Shown here in pieces: positions 7,358 through 16,125 of a DNA stretch of 64,000 bases. Numbering within the stretch: position 1 is the stretch's first letter; every line of letters starts with the position of its first letter. The DNA is from Halomarina litorea (lineage in GTDB: Archaea > Halobacteriota > Halobacteria > Halobacteriales > Haloarculaceae): NCBI RefSeq assembly GCF_024227715.1, contig NZ_CP100448.1, forward strand, positions 1,488,001 to 1,552,000. The letters run 5' to 3'. The notes below the pieces were generated by a model that was not told the origin of the DNA, searched no databases, and saw only the letters and a program-made list of their open reading frames with translations. The translations under genes were made by a program, and so were the position numbers.

Positions 7358-8566
7358 TCAGAACGTCGTCAGGTTCTCCATCGACTGGTCGCCCACCTCC
7401 TCGAAGGCGTCGCGGGCGATGACGCGCTTGTGGACCTCGTCGGCCCCGTCGACGATGCGGAACGCGCGGACGGCCTGGTAGAAGTCCGCGATGGGGAGGT
7501 CCTTCCCGATGCCGTTGGCCCCGCAGGCCTGCACGGCGAGGTCGATGGTCTCCTGCGTGGCGTTGGCGGCGAACACCTTACACATCGAGACGGGGATGCG
7601 CGCCTCGTTGCCCTCGGAAATCTGCTTGGCGGCGTGGCGAACCATCGTCCGGGTGGCGTGGAGATTCGTCTCCGCCTCCGCGATGGAAAAGCGCAGGTCC
7701 TGTTTCTCCGAGAGCGTCGACCCGAAGCCCTCGCGGTCGCTGACGTACGCCTTCGCGATTTCGAGCGACCGGGTCGCCATCCCGGTAAAGCGCATGCAGT
7801 GAGTGAGACGGGCGGGGCCGAGGCGTTGCTGGGCGTGGGTGAACCCCTCGTTGAGGGTGCCCAGCAGGTTCTCCTCGGGGACGCGGACGTCGTCGAAGCG
7901 CACCTCCGAGTGCGTCTCGTCCATGAGCGACTGGCCCATGTGGGGGATGTCGCGGACCACGTCGACGCCCTCCACGTCGCGGTCGACGAGGATGAGCGAC
8001 GCGCCGTTGTACGGGTGGGCGTCCTGATCGGTCAGCGCCATCACGATGAAGAAGTCCGCGATACCGCCGTTCGTGGTCCACCACTTGTGGCCGTCGATGA
8101 CCCACTCGTCGCCGTCCTTCTCGGCGGTGGTCTTCATCATCTTCGGGTCCGACCCGGCGCCCTGCTTGGGTTCGGTCATCGAGAACCCGGAGCGAATCTC
8201 GGCGTTCACGAGGGGCTTCAGGTACTCCTCTTTCTGTTCTTCGGTGCCGAACATCTCCAGGGTGTGCATGTTCCCCTCGTCGGGGGCGTCGACGCGCATC
8301 GCGGGCGCGCCGAGGACCGAGCGCCCGGCCTCCTCGAAGAGGGGGAGGACGTCGCGGAAGTCCATGCCCATGCCGCCGTACTCCTCGCCGATCTGTGGGC
8401 AGAAGACGTCGTACTCGCGTGCCTGGTCGCGCAGGTCCTCGACGACCTCGGGGTCGATGGGACCGTGGCCGAGGTGCTCCCGTTCGGTCGGGATGACCAC
8501 CTCCTCCATGAACGAGTTTGCGCGCGCTCGCAGGTCCTCCGCTTGCGGGGAGTCGTCGTACTCCAT
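7358..8566 (-). CDS. acyl-CoA dehydrogenase (ACAD10/11-like)
   Basis: A 402-residue acyl-CoA dehydrogenase. Recognisable parts are CPQIGEEYGGMGMDFRD in the N-terminal helical domain, FSMTEPKQGAGSDPKMMKTTAEKDGD at the FAD-binding site, the beta-domain DGHKWWTTNGGIADFFIVMALTD, and the C-terminal VQACGANGIGKDLPIADFYQAVRAFRIVDGADEVHK. Text such as GHKWW and RIVDGADEVH is typical of the ACAD10/ACAD11 branch. The ATG follows GGAGG closely, so I prefer it to a GTG six codons upstream. The gene is divergent from an APH-like kinase gene; in animals these two activities are fused and handle 4-hydroxyacyl-CoA. A shared role in such a pathway is inferred. Confidence 0.93.
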   Translation of the reverse strand: MEYDDSPQAEDLRARANSFMEEVVIPTEREHLGHGPIDPEVVEDLRDQAREYDVFCPQIGEEYGGMGMDFRDVLPLFEEAGRSVLGAPAMRVDAPDEGNMHTLEMFGTEEQKEEYLKPLVNAEIRSGFSMTEPKQGAGSDPKMMKTTAEKDGDEWVIDGHKWWTTNGGIADFFIVMALTDQDAHPYNGASLILVDRDVEGVDVVRDIPHMGQSLMDETHSEVRFDDVRVPEENLLGTLNEGFTHAQQRLGPARLTHCMRFTGMATRSLEIAKAYVSDREGFGSTLSEKQDLRFSIAEAETNLHATRTMVRHAAKQISEGNEARIPVSMCKVFAANATQETIDLAVQACGANGIGKDLPIADFYQAVRAFRIVDGADEVHKRVIARDAFEEVGDQSMENLTTF

Positions 8567-8697
8567 ACCCTCCCCTACGGACACACCAATGTAAATCGAT
8601 TGGCGCTGCGGCAGATACGCCGTTCGTCAGAACCGCGATGGACGCAACTTATTCGTCACGTGGTTCCCAGAGTGTGAACAATGGAAGGTGATTCACG

Positions 8698-9798
8698 GTG
8701 AGCGAGGACGGCACCGAGGGCGAGCGGGGGACCGAGTACTTCGAGCGACTCGTCGACGTGGACCGACTGGCGGAGTATCTGGAGGCAGAACTCGGCCCCG
8801 TCGAGGAGTACGAGGTGCGACGCCACCAGGAGGGCCACTCCAACGAGACGCTGTTCGTCACGTGGGGCGACCGCGAACTCGTCATCCGACGCCCGCCGCC
8901 GGGCGAGACGGCCGAGAGCGCGCACGACGTGCTCCGCGAACACCACGTCATGGACTCCTTGCAGGGGACCGAGGTACCCCTCCCGGAGACCATCCTCGCG
9001 TGCGACGACGACGCGGTGATGGGCAGCGACTTCTACGTGATGGCCCGCGTCGAGGGCGACGTGCTCCGGACGGGCGAACCCGAGCGGTTCCAGAACGACG
9101 ACGCGCGCCGGCGCATCGGCGAGGAACTGGTCGATACGCTGGCCGAGATCCACTTGGTGGACTACGAGGCCGTCGGGCTGGAGGACTTCGGCTACCCGCC
9201 GGGGTTCACCGAGCGACAGGTCGAGCGCTGGTCCGAGCAGCTGACGTGGGCGTTCGACGTGACCACGGAGGAACGCGAGGTGCCCGAACTGTACGACGTG
9301 ATGGAGTGGCTCTCGGAGAACGTCCCCGAGGACGCCCCCTCGACGCTCGTCCACGGCGACTACAAACTGGACAACGTGATGTACGGGCCGGACGACGACC
9401 CCGAGATCGTCGCCGTGATGGACTGGGAGATGAGCACGCTCGGCGACCCCTTCACGGACCTCGGGTGGATGCTGTCGTACTGGTGGGACGCGAAGGATCC
9501 CGACCCCCCGCAGGCGACGGACACCCTCACGAAGGACTTCATGACTCACGAGGCCTACCCCACCCGCGAGGAACTCGTCGCGCGCTACGAGGACGCGACC
9601 GGGTTCACCTACGACCGGGAGGCGGACCGCTTCTACCGGACGCTCGCCGTCTACAAACTGGCGGGCCTCGGCGAGATGTTCTTCCGGCGGTACCTGGAGG
9701 GCAACTCCGACGACCCGATGTACCCGAAGATGCGCGAGGGCGTCCCGCAACTAGCGGCCCGCGCACGGCGTATCATCGACGGCGAGGAACCGCTCTGA
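8698..9798 (+). CDS. APH/ACAD10-11-type phosphotransferase
   Basis: A 366-residue protein kinase-like-fold phosphotransferase. The nucleotide-binding part reads HQEGHSNETLFVTWGDRELVIRRPP, the catalytic loop is HGDYKLDNVMYG (His219, Asp221), and the metal-binding segment is VMDWEMSTLGDPFTDLGWML. This form is characteristic of the kinase domain fused to acyl-CoA dehydrogenase in ACAD10/11 and of free-standing bacterial homologues. The start is GTG, preceded by the very strong Shine-Dalgarno GGAAGGTGAT; the ATG within that box opens only a six-codon reading. The gene is head-to-head with the acyl-CoA dehydrogenase. It probably phosphorylates a hydroxyl group, plausibly on 4-hydroxyacyl-CoA, before elimination. 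Confidence 0.92.
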   Translation: MSEDGTEGERGTEYFERLVDVDRLAEYLEAELGPVEEYEVRRHQEGHSNETLFVTWGDRELVIRRPPPGETAESAHDVLREHHVMDSLQGTEVPLPETILACDDDAVMGSDFYVMARVEGDVLRTGEPERFQNDDARRRIGEELVDTLAEIHLVDYEAVGLEDFGYPPGFTERQVERWSEQLTWAFDVTTEEREVPELYDVMEWLSENVPEDAPSTLVHGDYKLDNVMYGPDDDPEIVAVMDWEMSTLGDPFTDLGWMLSYWWDAKDPDPPQATDTLTKDFMTHEAYPTREELVARYEDATGFTYDREADRFYRTLAVYKLAGLGEMFFRRYLEGNSDDPMYPKMREGVPQLAARARRIIDGEEPL

Positions 9799-9872
9799 GG
9801 AGGGCGACGAGACCGACCGCCCGAACCGACCTCCGGGGAAACGTACTCGTACACGTACACCGACAGGTCCGT

Positions 9873-10607
9873 ATGGTCCCTCCACCGACCCGCCGGACGC
9901 TCCTCGGACTCGGGGCGGCCGCGCTCTCCTCACTCGCCGGCTGCTCGACTCGCTCCGTCGACCAGCGACCGGACGACCGCCCCACGTCACGCTCGGAACC
10001 GACCTCGTCCCCGCCAACTCTGTCCCCGGCGTTGCCGGTCGAACCGTCGGACTTCGAGTGGACCGCCACCCTCGCGCGGGACGCGACCGAGGGACACCCG
10101 GCCGGCGTCGAACTCCGCCTGCGGAACGTCGGGGGCACCGAGACGCAACTGCTGTTCGGCGCGACGCCGCCGTTCACCGTGCCGCGCTCGGACCCGTCGG
10201 CGTCGGGTGCCCGACTCCTGTTGTTCCACCCGGAGATGGGGCCGGCCACCGCGCCCGAAGACCGAATCGACGGCTGTTGGCGGTTCCCGCCGGACGCCCC
10301 CGCGGCGGCGGTGAACGCGATCGCTACCGTCGTCCCCCTGAAGCCCGGCGCGTCCGTGAGCGAGACGTACGAACTGTACACCCCCGCAGGAACCGAGGGC
10401 TGTCTTCCCGACGGGTCGTACCGGTTCAGCGACTCGGTCCCCGTCGGCCCCGACGAGGCGGTCACGATGGAACTTCCTTTCCAGGTGACGTGTTCGGAGG
10501 GGGCGGTCGCGTCCGTGGCGGCGGGAGCGCCGTCGGTCCCATCGCCCACCGTCCGAGACGGTACTCCTGCCGAGAGGACAGGTTCATCGTCCGAGGCGAC
10601 GTACTGA
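9873..10607 (+). CDS. Tat-type lipoprotein, unknown function
   Basis: A 244-residue putative lipoprotein starting MVPPPTRRTLLGLGAAALSSLAGCST: twin arginine, hydrophobic helix and the lipobox LAGC. After a Ser/Pro/Asp-rich linker comes a beta-sandwich-like domain (ELRLRNVGGTETQLLFG, then LKPGASVSETYELY and GSYRF). This layout is common in haloarchaeal surface proteins that resemble intracellular proteinase inhibitor (BsuPI) domains; that likeness is tentative. The last 40 residues are low in complexity and probably disordered. The open frame upstream of the chosen ATG is only antisense or shadow. No enzyme motif is visible. Confidence 0.7.
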   Translation: MVPPPTRRTLLGLGAAALSSLAGCSTRSVDQRPDDRPTSRSEPTSSPPTLSPALPVEPSDFEWTATLARDATEGHPAGVELRLRNVGGTETQLLFGATPPFTVPRSDPSASGARLLLFHPEMGPATAPEDRIDGCWRFPPDAPAAAVNAIATVVPLKPGASVSETYELYTPAGTEGCLPDGSYRFSDSVPVGPDEAVTMELPFQVTCSEGAVASVAAGAPSVPSPTVRDGTPAERTGSSSEATY

Positions 10608-10767
10608 GCGCCGGCACCGGGACGACGTGTCGGCGAGACCGTCACTCCCGTCGCGTGACGGCGTCGAGCGAATCGGCACCGTCCGCTTTTCGGTAGCTTC
10701 GACCGACCAGCACGAGCGCCCCGTCGCGGTGCAAACCCTCAAATAGCGAGCGACGCCGACACCTCAC

Positions 10768-12423
10768 ATGGTCACGGCCCCGGGGTGGCTCCCCGCCCAG
10801 CAACTCCTACTGGTCGCCGTCGCCCTCCTCTCGTTCGGGGTGGCGCTCCGACTCGCGGGGGTGGGCGAGAGCGTCGGCCCTCGACTCCGCTCGCGGTTCG
10901 TCCTCGGCGTCCCGTGGGGGACGTTCTCGATTACGCTGTTCGTCCTCTGGGTGTACCTGGTCGTCCAGGGCGGGTGGCACCACCCCTACTCACCGACCGT
11001 CCTCCCGTATCGCGCGTGGTCGTACTTCTATCCGCTGGGGATGCTCGTCTCGCCGTTCGCCCACGCCAGCCTCGGCCACCTCGTGGGCAACCTCGTCGGC
11101 ACGCTCACCTTCGGGACGATGGCCGAGTACGCCTGGAGCCACTACCCCCGAGAGCGCGGGCGGCAGACGTTCACCTCGCTCGGGACGAACCCGTTCGCCC
11201 GCATCGCCCTGTTCGTCGCCGGGACGCTCGCGGTCGGCGTCCTCACCGGACTGTTCGTCCTCGGCCCGTCCATCGGCTTCTCGGGCGTCGTCTTCGGCTT
11301 CGCCGGCTTCGCCCTCCTTCGCTACCCCATCGGCACCGTCGTCGCCCTCACGGCGGGGCAGGTGCTCTCGTTGCTGTACAGCGCGCTCCGCACCCCGACA
11401 GTCGAGGCGGGCGGACAGCCGGCGTTCGTCACGCCCTGGTGGTCGAACATCGCCATCCAGGGCCACGCGCTCGGCCTGTTCATCGGCGCGGTCCTCGCCG
11501 TCCTCCTCGTGCGGCGGCGCGACGCCCGCCCCTCCGCGCTTCGACTCTGGCTGGCGACGCTGCTGTTCGCCGCCTCGCAGGGGCTCTGGGCGGTGTACGT
11601 CCCGCTCTCGGGCGGGCAGTTCCGGCTCTACCGTGCGGTGGGAACGGCGCTCGTGTTCGTCCTCGCGGCCCTGTTCGTCTCGGCGGTCAGGAGCCCCGAC
11701 CGGACGCTCCTGTCGAGAATCGACCTCTCGTACCGCGAGGCGACGTTCGGCCTCGTGGTGGGCGTGACGCTGGCGCTGGCACTCGTCGCCGTCCCGTTCA
11801 ACCTCTTCGCGGTGGCGAACCCAGACGCGGGGGTCACCGAACAGAACAGCGTCGAGGTGCACGACTACACCGTCTTCTACGCCCACGACGTGCCCAACCA
11901 GTACGTCTCCGCGGTGGACGTCGACGCCCTCGGCGCGAGTTCGAGCGTCAACGCCAGCGGCGTCATCGTCGCCAGCGCGGACCGGGAGGTGTGGTGGGAG
12001 GTGGTCCCGACGAGTCGCCTCGCGTACGACGGGCGGAGCTACGTCCGTGTGGGCGGCCTCGGCTGGCGGGACACCGTCGTCGCGAACTTCTCGGGGTGGA
12101 CGCCCGCCGGCAACCGGACGGCGTACGTCGTCTCCCTTGAACACGACGACACCCGCCGCCTCGCGTTCGCCTCGAAGCCGAGCACCGCCGACCCGACCAT
12201 TGAGGGGCGCAACGTCACGTTCGTCCCCGGTCGGGAGTTCACGCTGGTCGTCTCGCGGGCCGACGAGACCGTCGGCAAGGCGGCACTCCCGGGCGTCAAT
12301 CGCACCACCAGCGCCGGCGGCCTGACCTTCTCGCGCGAGGACCACGCGCGCGGCGACCGCATCTACGTGAGCACCGCGAACGGGACGCGCGTGCGCATCG
12401 CGACGGAACCGAGCAGACCCTGA
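10768..12423 (+). CDS. rhomboid-family intramembrane serine protease with large C-terminal domain
   Basis: A 551-residue membrane protein. The rhomboid core occupies residues 1 to about 330. The helix-2 signature FAHASLGHLVGN is near residue 95, the catalytic Ser172 is in GFSGVVFGF, and His233 is in IQGHALGL, giving the Ser-His dyad. Around ten hydrophobic segments are visible. After a last helix near residue 335-355, about 190 residues form an extracytoplasmic beta-rich domain with many Asn-x-Ser/Thr sites. Most rhomboids lack such a tail, so it may select substrates or bind the S-layer. A second, minimal rhomboid lies 36 kb away in this window. Substrate unknown. Confidence 0.9.
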   Translation: MVTAPGWLPAQQLLLVAVALLSFGVALRLAGVGESVGPRLRSRFVLGVPWGTFSITLFVLWVYLVVQGGWHHPYSPTVLPYRAWSYFYPLGMLVSPFAHASLGHLVGNLVGTLTFGTMAEYAWSHYPRERGRQTFTSLGTNPFARIALFVAGTLAVGVLTGLFVLGPSIGFSGVVFGFAGFALLRYPIGTVVALTAGQVLSLLYSALRTPTVEAGGQPAFVTPWWSNIAIQGHALGLFIGAVLAVLLVRRRDARPSALRLWLATLLFAASQGLWAVYVPLSGGQFRLYRAVGTALVFVLAALFVSAVRSPDRTLLSRIDLSYREATFGLVVGVTLALALVAVPFNLFAVANPDAGVTEQNSVEVHDYTVFYAHDVPNQYVSAVDVDALGASSSVNASGVIVASADREVWWEVVPTSRLAYDGRSYVRVGGLGWRDTVVANFSGWTPAGNRTAYVVSLEHDDTRRLAFASKPSTADPTIEGRNVTFVPGREFTLVVSRADETVGKAALPGVNRTTSAGGLTFSREDHARGDRIYVSTANGTRVRIATEPSRP

Positions 12424-12504
12424 GCCACCGGCAGAACACGGAACGGTGTCAGCCCCACGAGAGTGCCGCGGGGGCGCACCGAGTGGGAGTCGGGGCGGGT
12501 CCGA

Positions 12505-12606
12505 CCTCGCCCACGCGAGGGGGTCCGCATGGGGGACCGACCGCGGGGAGGCCACTCGCCCCGAGAGGTGTCGGCGGCCCACTGAGCGCGCCACAGACGC
12601 GCTCAG
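12505..12606. other. hairpin-rich intergenic segment between convergent genes
   Basis: Between the convergent rhomboid and methylase genes lie two perfect inverted repeats: CCTCGC-CCAC-GCGAGG (12505-12520) and CTGAGCGCG with CGCGCTCAG separated by seven bases (12582-12606). They could form stable RNA hairpins on either transcript. A role as bidirectional termination, RNA-stability or processing site is plausible, but no T-tract follows. I see no coding sequence in the 278-nt gap. Confidence 0.45.
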
Positions 12607-12701
12607 CGGCCGGTTCGACACCACCCGGAAGTACCCGAGACCGATATTGAACGTTGCGGGTCCGGACGAAAACCGTTGATATGACAAGGCCTCTCGCCGG
12701 C

Positions 12702-13313
12702 TCACTCCCAGACGACGCGGAACACCTCGACGTCGAGCGTGTGGCGCTCGCTCGTGTGGAACGCGAACTGCCGGTCCAGGTCGAACTCCGCGCCGAACGC
12801 GTGCGTGACCGTCCCGCCCGCGTCGTCGGCGAACGCCTCGACGAACCCGCGACTACCCGCGTTGTGTACCGAGTAGGTGACCCGCGCGAGGCGACGGGCC
12901 GCGTCCAGAAACGCTCGGTCGGCGTGTTCCCGGCCGTGCTGGGCGCCGAACGGGGGGTTCATCAGGACCGTCGCCTCGCGCGGGCAGAGCGGGGGTCGCG
13001 TCGCGTCGCCGAGGACCCACGAGACGCCCGGCGCGTCCACCCGGTCCGCGTTCGCCACGGCGATGGCGAGCGCCGAGGGGTCGCGGTCGACGCCGACCAC
13101 CTCGGTCGCCCCGAGGAGGCGCGCACCGAGTGCGAGCATTCCGGTGCCCGTCCCGAGGTCGACGACCGGTCGGTCGAAGTCGCCCTGCAGAGCGGCGAGG
13201 TGGACGAGGTGCGCCGCCAGCGGTGCGGGCGTCGGGTACTGCTCCCACTCGACGCGCGGGTCGTCGAACCCGGCGACCGATTCGAGGCGGCGTTCGAGGG
13301 AGCGACGGTTCAT
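12702..13313 (-). CDS. METTL5-type SAM-dependent (adenine-N6) methyltransferase
   Basis: A 203-residue methyltransferase. Motif I VVDLGTGTGMLALGARLLGA binds SAM, DRDPSALAIA follows as motif II, and the catalytic NPPFGAQ (motif IV) is the (N/D)PP[YFW] signature of amino-methyltransferases acting on adenine or glutamine. The leading EWEQYPTPAPLAAHLVHLA matches the METTL5/archaeal small-subunit rRNA adenine-methylase group, which in eukaryotes modifies 18S rRNA. The start is the ATG of MNRRSLERRLE; the frame extends further but without similarity. The likely target is rRNA. Confidence 0.88.
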   Translation of the reverse strand: MNRRSLERRLESVAGFDDPRVEWEQYPTPAPLAAHLVHLAALQGDFDRPVVDLGTGTGMLALGARLLGATEVVGVDRDPSALAIAVANADRVDAPGVSWVLGDATRPPLCPREATVLMNPPFGAQHGREHADRAFLDAARRLARVTYSVHNAGSRGFVEAFADDAGGTVTHAFGAEFDLDRQFAFHTSERHTLDVEVFRVVWE

Positions 13314-13526
13314 CTGCCGTGGGTTCGGCGGGCGGGCGGTCAAACGTTGCGGGTCGACGGCGTCGTCGGTCCGCGGACCCTCCGCCTCCTCGACGCCGCC
13401 TTCCGCGACGAACCCGCCACCGTCCGGGAACTGCACGCCGACGGGCGACCCACGGGCGCATCGGTTGTGACACTCGGTGGAACGGACCGGGGGTTAGATT
13501 CATCCCGCGCGACCCGAACACGAGGT

Positions 13527-13694
13527 ATGGACTGTCCACGCTGTGACGCGCCGCTCGAAGCGTACGTCCTGTTCGGGCGGGAGGCCGTCGCCTGCGAGAC
13601 CTGTGGCTACCTCGGCGTCACCGTCGAACACCGGAGCGAACCGCGAGAAATCGAGAGTTGGCAGGCGGCAATCGACCGCTTCCGGTCGGAGTAG
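13527..13694 (+). CDS. small double-CxxC zinc-ribbon protein
   Basis: A 55-residue protein, MDCPRCDAPLEAYVLFGREAV onward, with Cys3/Cys6 and a second CETCGY pair that together form a zinc ribbon like those of TFIIB or TFS N-termini. The C-terminal 20 residues look helical and acidic. It has no enzyme motif, and I recognise no named family. It lies between the methylase (divergent) and the actin gene (convergent, stop codons adjacent). Conserved small zinc-finger proteins of this size are frequent in haloarchaea, and some affect growth or motility, but nothing specific can be said here. Confidence 0.75.
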   Translation: MDCPRCDAPLEAYVLFGREAVACETCGYLGVTVEHRSEPREIESWQAAIDRFRSE

Positions 13695-14813
13695 TCAGTC
13701 CTCGGTCGCCGCGGCTTCCTCCTCTTTCTTGTCGCTGCCGGCGTCGGAGGACTTCGACTTGCCCTTCGACTTGGACCCAGATTTGGACCCGGACTTCGAA
13801 GAGGAGACGGGTGCGCTCTTCTTGGGAGCGTCGCGGTCCTCCTCGCTGCGGGCGGCGACGAGCGACCCGCGGGCGACGCTGTAGAGGGTCTCGTCGGCGC
13901 TCCGGACGTCGCTGATGGAGAACGGGAGGTTCGCGTCCTTCAGGTGGTCCTCGAAGAGCTTCTCGAAGCCGCTCGGGCTCGCCGTGCCGCCGGTGACGAC
14001 GACGGGCACGTCGAGACCCTCCTCGACGTCCTCGTCGTCGACCTCTCGCGCGATGTGCTGGATGACGTAGTCGAGCAGGTTCTCGTAGTAGATGGCCAGC
14101 GCACCCTCGACGCCGCCGACGTCGGTGCGGAAGTCGAGTTCGAAGTCGTCCTCCTTGATGGAGGTGACCTTGTCGACGGGCTTGCCGGTGGCCTGTGCGG
14201 CCTGCTCGTCGATCCAGTCGCCGCCGCGGGCGATGGAGAACGTCATGACGGGCACGGCGTAGTAGGCGAGACAGACGTTCGTCATGCCCGCGCCGAAGCT
14301 GATGCCGAGGCCGGTGAAGTTGTTGTCCGCGAGTTCGCTGTAGATGACCGCCATCCCCTCGTTGATGGGTTCGGGGTTGTAGCCCATGTCCGCGAGGAAC
14401 GACTCGCAGGTCTTCTGGTGGTACAGCGTCGAGAGGTCCGAGTCGATGGGATCCGCGGGCGTCGAGAAGTGGATGGTCTCGCCGGGGTAGTCCGGTTCGC
14501 CGACGACCTGTTCGATGATGAGCTTGATCATCGGGATGGCGCTCTTCTCGTCCGAGGAGAGGATGCCGCGCTGCATCGGGCGGCGCGTCTCCTGCTTGAA
14601 GATGTTCGCAAAGTTGAGCGCGTCGTCGCCGACCACGTAGACGGTGTCGTCCTTGCGGATGTGGAGGACGTCCGACCGCGAGAGCATCTGCTCTGCCATG
14701 TCGGAGTACTCGATTTCGACGAAACTGTTTCGCTGCTGGACGAACACGGTGTCGCCCTCGTCTTGCCGACCCGATACCAGGTTCATCGTGCCGACGTCTA
14801 GGCCTTTCGCCAT
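13695..14813 (-). CDS. haloarchaeal actin homologue (salactin/volactin type)
   Basis: A 372-residue protein of the actin/Hsp70/MreB ATPase fold. The phosphate-1 loop is [15 protein letters not shown], phosphate-2 is the segment [20 protein letters not shown], and an adenosine-site loop [17 protein letters not shown] follows. Lys/Ser-rich repeats ([16 protein letters not shown]) and an acidic end make a disordered tail of about 40 residues, possibly a membrane or filament-regulating tail. Haloarchaeal relatives (salactin in Halobacterium, volactin in Haloferax) form dynamic filaments; which of these is the true orthologue I cannot tell. TTTATAA about 29 nt before the ATG marks its promoter in an AT-rich patch. 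A membrane protein gene follows upstream on the same strand. Confidence 0.85.
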   Translation of the reverse strand: MAKGLDVGTMNLVSGRQDEGDTVFVQQRNSFVEIEYSDMAEQMLSRSDVLHIRKDDTVYVVGDDALNFANIFKQETRRPMQRGILSSDEKSAIPMIKLIIEQVVGEPDYPGETIHFSTPADPIDSDLSTLYHQKTCESFLADMGYNPEPINEGMAVIYSELADNNFTGLGISFGAGMTNVCLAYYAVPVMTFSIARGGDWIDEQAAQATGKPVDKVTSIKEDDFELDFRTDVGGVEGALAIYYENLLDYVIQHIAREVDDEDVEEGLDVPVVVTGGTASPSGFEKLFEDHLKDANLPFSISDVRSADETLYSVARGSLVAARSEEDRDAPKKSAPVSSSKSGSKSGSKSKGKSKSSDAGSDKKEEEAAATED

Positions 14814-14880
14814 ACCTCTGAATTCGAGGAAATCGTTATAAACGTTCTCTCTAATCGTATTGTTTTAATTGCGTATCTGA
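14814..14880 (-). promoter_or_regulatory. AT-rich promoter region of the actin homologue
   Basis: On the minus strand TTTATAA lies about 29 nt before the ATG, with GAGGT immediately before the start codon. The surrounding 60 nt are far richer in A and T than the rest of the window, which is typical of a strong haloarchaeal promoter. Confidence 0.6.
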
Positions 14881-14943
14881 ATCCGGTAAATTCGGGTGCA
14901 GCGGGGTTGTGAGCGCGATATCGGGGAGGGGTAGTCGGTGGTG

Positions 14944-15834
14944 TCAGCCGAGACTGAGCCACGATCGGAGGCGGGCGACGAACCCGTCGGGTCGCTCCGC
15001 CTCGGCCTGGGCTTGCTGGTCGCGGAGGGCGGCGAGCGCCTCGGCCTGGTCGTCCGTGCCCGCGCCGCGTTCGCTCCGGTCGGCGTCCCCGCGCATCCCC
15101 TGCAGGCCGGCGACGGCGGCGTCGACGCTCCCACCCGACGAGCGGACGGATTTCGCCTCCACGCCGTCGAACCCGGAGGTGTCGAGTCCAGCGTCAGCCG
15201 ACGCCCGCTCGCTGCTGAACGTGATACGCCGCGTCTCGTCCTTCGCGACGCCACCCCACGTGAGTTCGGTGCCCGACATCGCCTCGTCGATGTCCCGGCG
15301 GACCTGTTCGTCCGTCACCTCGGGGCCGGCGCTCGCCGCCTCGCCACTCTCGGTCGGGGCGACGCGTTCGACGTGGTAGCTCACGAGCGCCGCCGCCGTC
15401 ACCGCCACGACAGTGACGAGACCGACGGCGTAGACGGCGACGCCCTGCATGCTGTAGTCCACCCCGCTGGTCGTGTCCCACTGGTAGGGGTACGCCCAGA
15501 CGAAGAAGCCGACGGCGGCGAGGGTGATAGCCCCGCCCGCGAACGCGCCCACCCGAGCACGCCGTTCGACCGGGAGGAGCACCGTCACGCCCGCCAGCAG
15601 CGCCGGGAGGCCGAGCGCGCCGATGGCGAACGCTATCTCGCGGAGCCAGTAGAGTTTCCCCTCGCCGGAGGCGGCCTGCTCGGCGACGAACAGGACGAGC
15701 CCCGCGACGCCGAGGGCCAGCCCCCCGAAGAAGAGCGCGAACCCGAGGTAGACGTCGATGCGTCGCTCCGGTTCGCCGATGTACTGTCGATACCACCCCA
15801 CGAGCGTTTCCTCCACGTCGCCGAAGTCGCTCAT
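14944..15834 (-). CDS. four-to-six-helix membrane protein with cytoplasmic tail (DUF7139-like)
   Basis: A 296-residue membrane protein. It begins MSDFGDVEETLVGWYRQYIGEPERRIDVYLGF, a helical cytoplasmic start I associate with the haloarchaeal DUF7139 group. Hydrophobic helices follow at about residues 28-50, 66-86, 92-113 and 128-155. The remaining 130 residues are soluble, with a conserved-looking block TELTWGGVAKDETRRITFSS and a Gln/Ala-rich helix near the end. TATACTCC precedes the ATG by about 27 nt. It is the upstream neighbour of the actin gene on the same strand, 130 nt away with the actin having its own promoter. A membrane anchor role for filaments is attractive but purely speculative. 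Confidence 0.7.
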   Translation of the reverse strand: MSDFGDVEETLVGWYRQYIGEPERRIDVYLGFALFFGGLALGVAGLVLFVAEQAASGEGKLYWLREIAFAIGALGLPALLAGVTVLLPVERRARVGAFAGGAITLAAVGFFVWAYPYQWDTTSGVDYSMQGVAVYAVGLVTVVAVTAAALVSYHVERVAPTESGEAASAGPEVTDEQVRRDIDEAMSGTELTWGGVAKDETRRITFSSERASADAGLDTSGFDGVEAKSVRSSGGSVDAAVAGLQGMRGDADRSERGAGTDDQAEALAALRDQQAQAEAERPDGFVARLRSWLSLG

Positions 15835-15934
15835 TGCACACCATTACTAGTTGGAGTATATGATTGTTGGCCCTACGAGGATAGCTCCTCCCGCTCGTGA
15901 CTGGGCTGACGGGTCAGGACGATCACGGATACAG

Positions 15935-15953
15935 CGGGCCGTCCGACGGCCCG
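15935..15953. other. hairpin in a 291-nt gene-free gap
   Basis: CGGGCCGT-CCG-ACGGCCCG is a perfect 8-bp stem with a 3-nt loop. It stands in the divergent gap between the membrane-protein gene and the esterase gene, too far from either start for a core promoter element. I see no coding potential in this gap. Confidence 0.4.
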
Positions 15954-16125
15954 GTGCGCGCCCGTTGGAGCGTCGGTCGCCGTGGTCGACGCACCCCCCG
16001 GTCACGGAGCTACACGCGGGAGACACCCCTCGGGCGCTTCGACCTGTCGCGGGCGTGCTTTCGGTCCACCGAACAGCCACGCTCACCGAGGAAACCCTTA
16101 CGGTCCCGACAGTTGCACCCTCCCC

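Noticed and set aside
15194-15844. Arg-rich open frame overlapping the DUF7139-like gene
   Set aside because: Same strand, different frame, only Arg/Gly-rich text; the other frame has clear membrane helices and a promoter.
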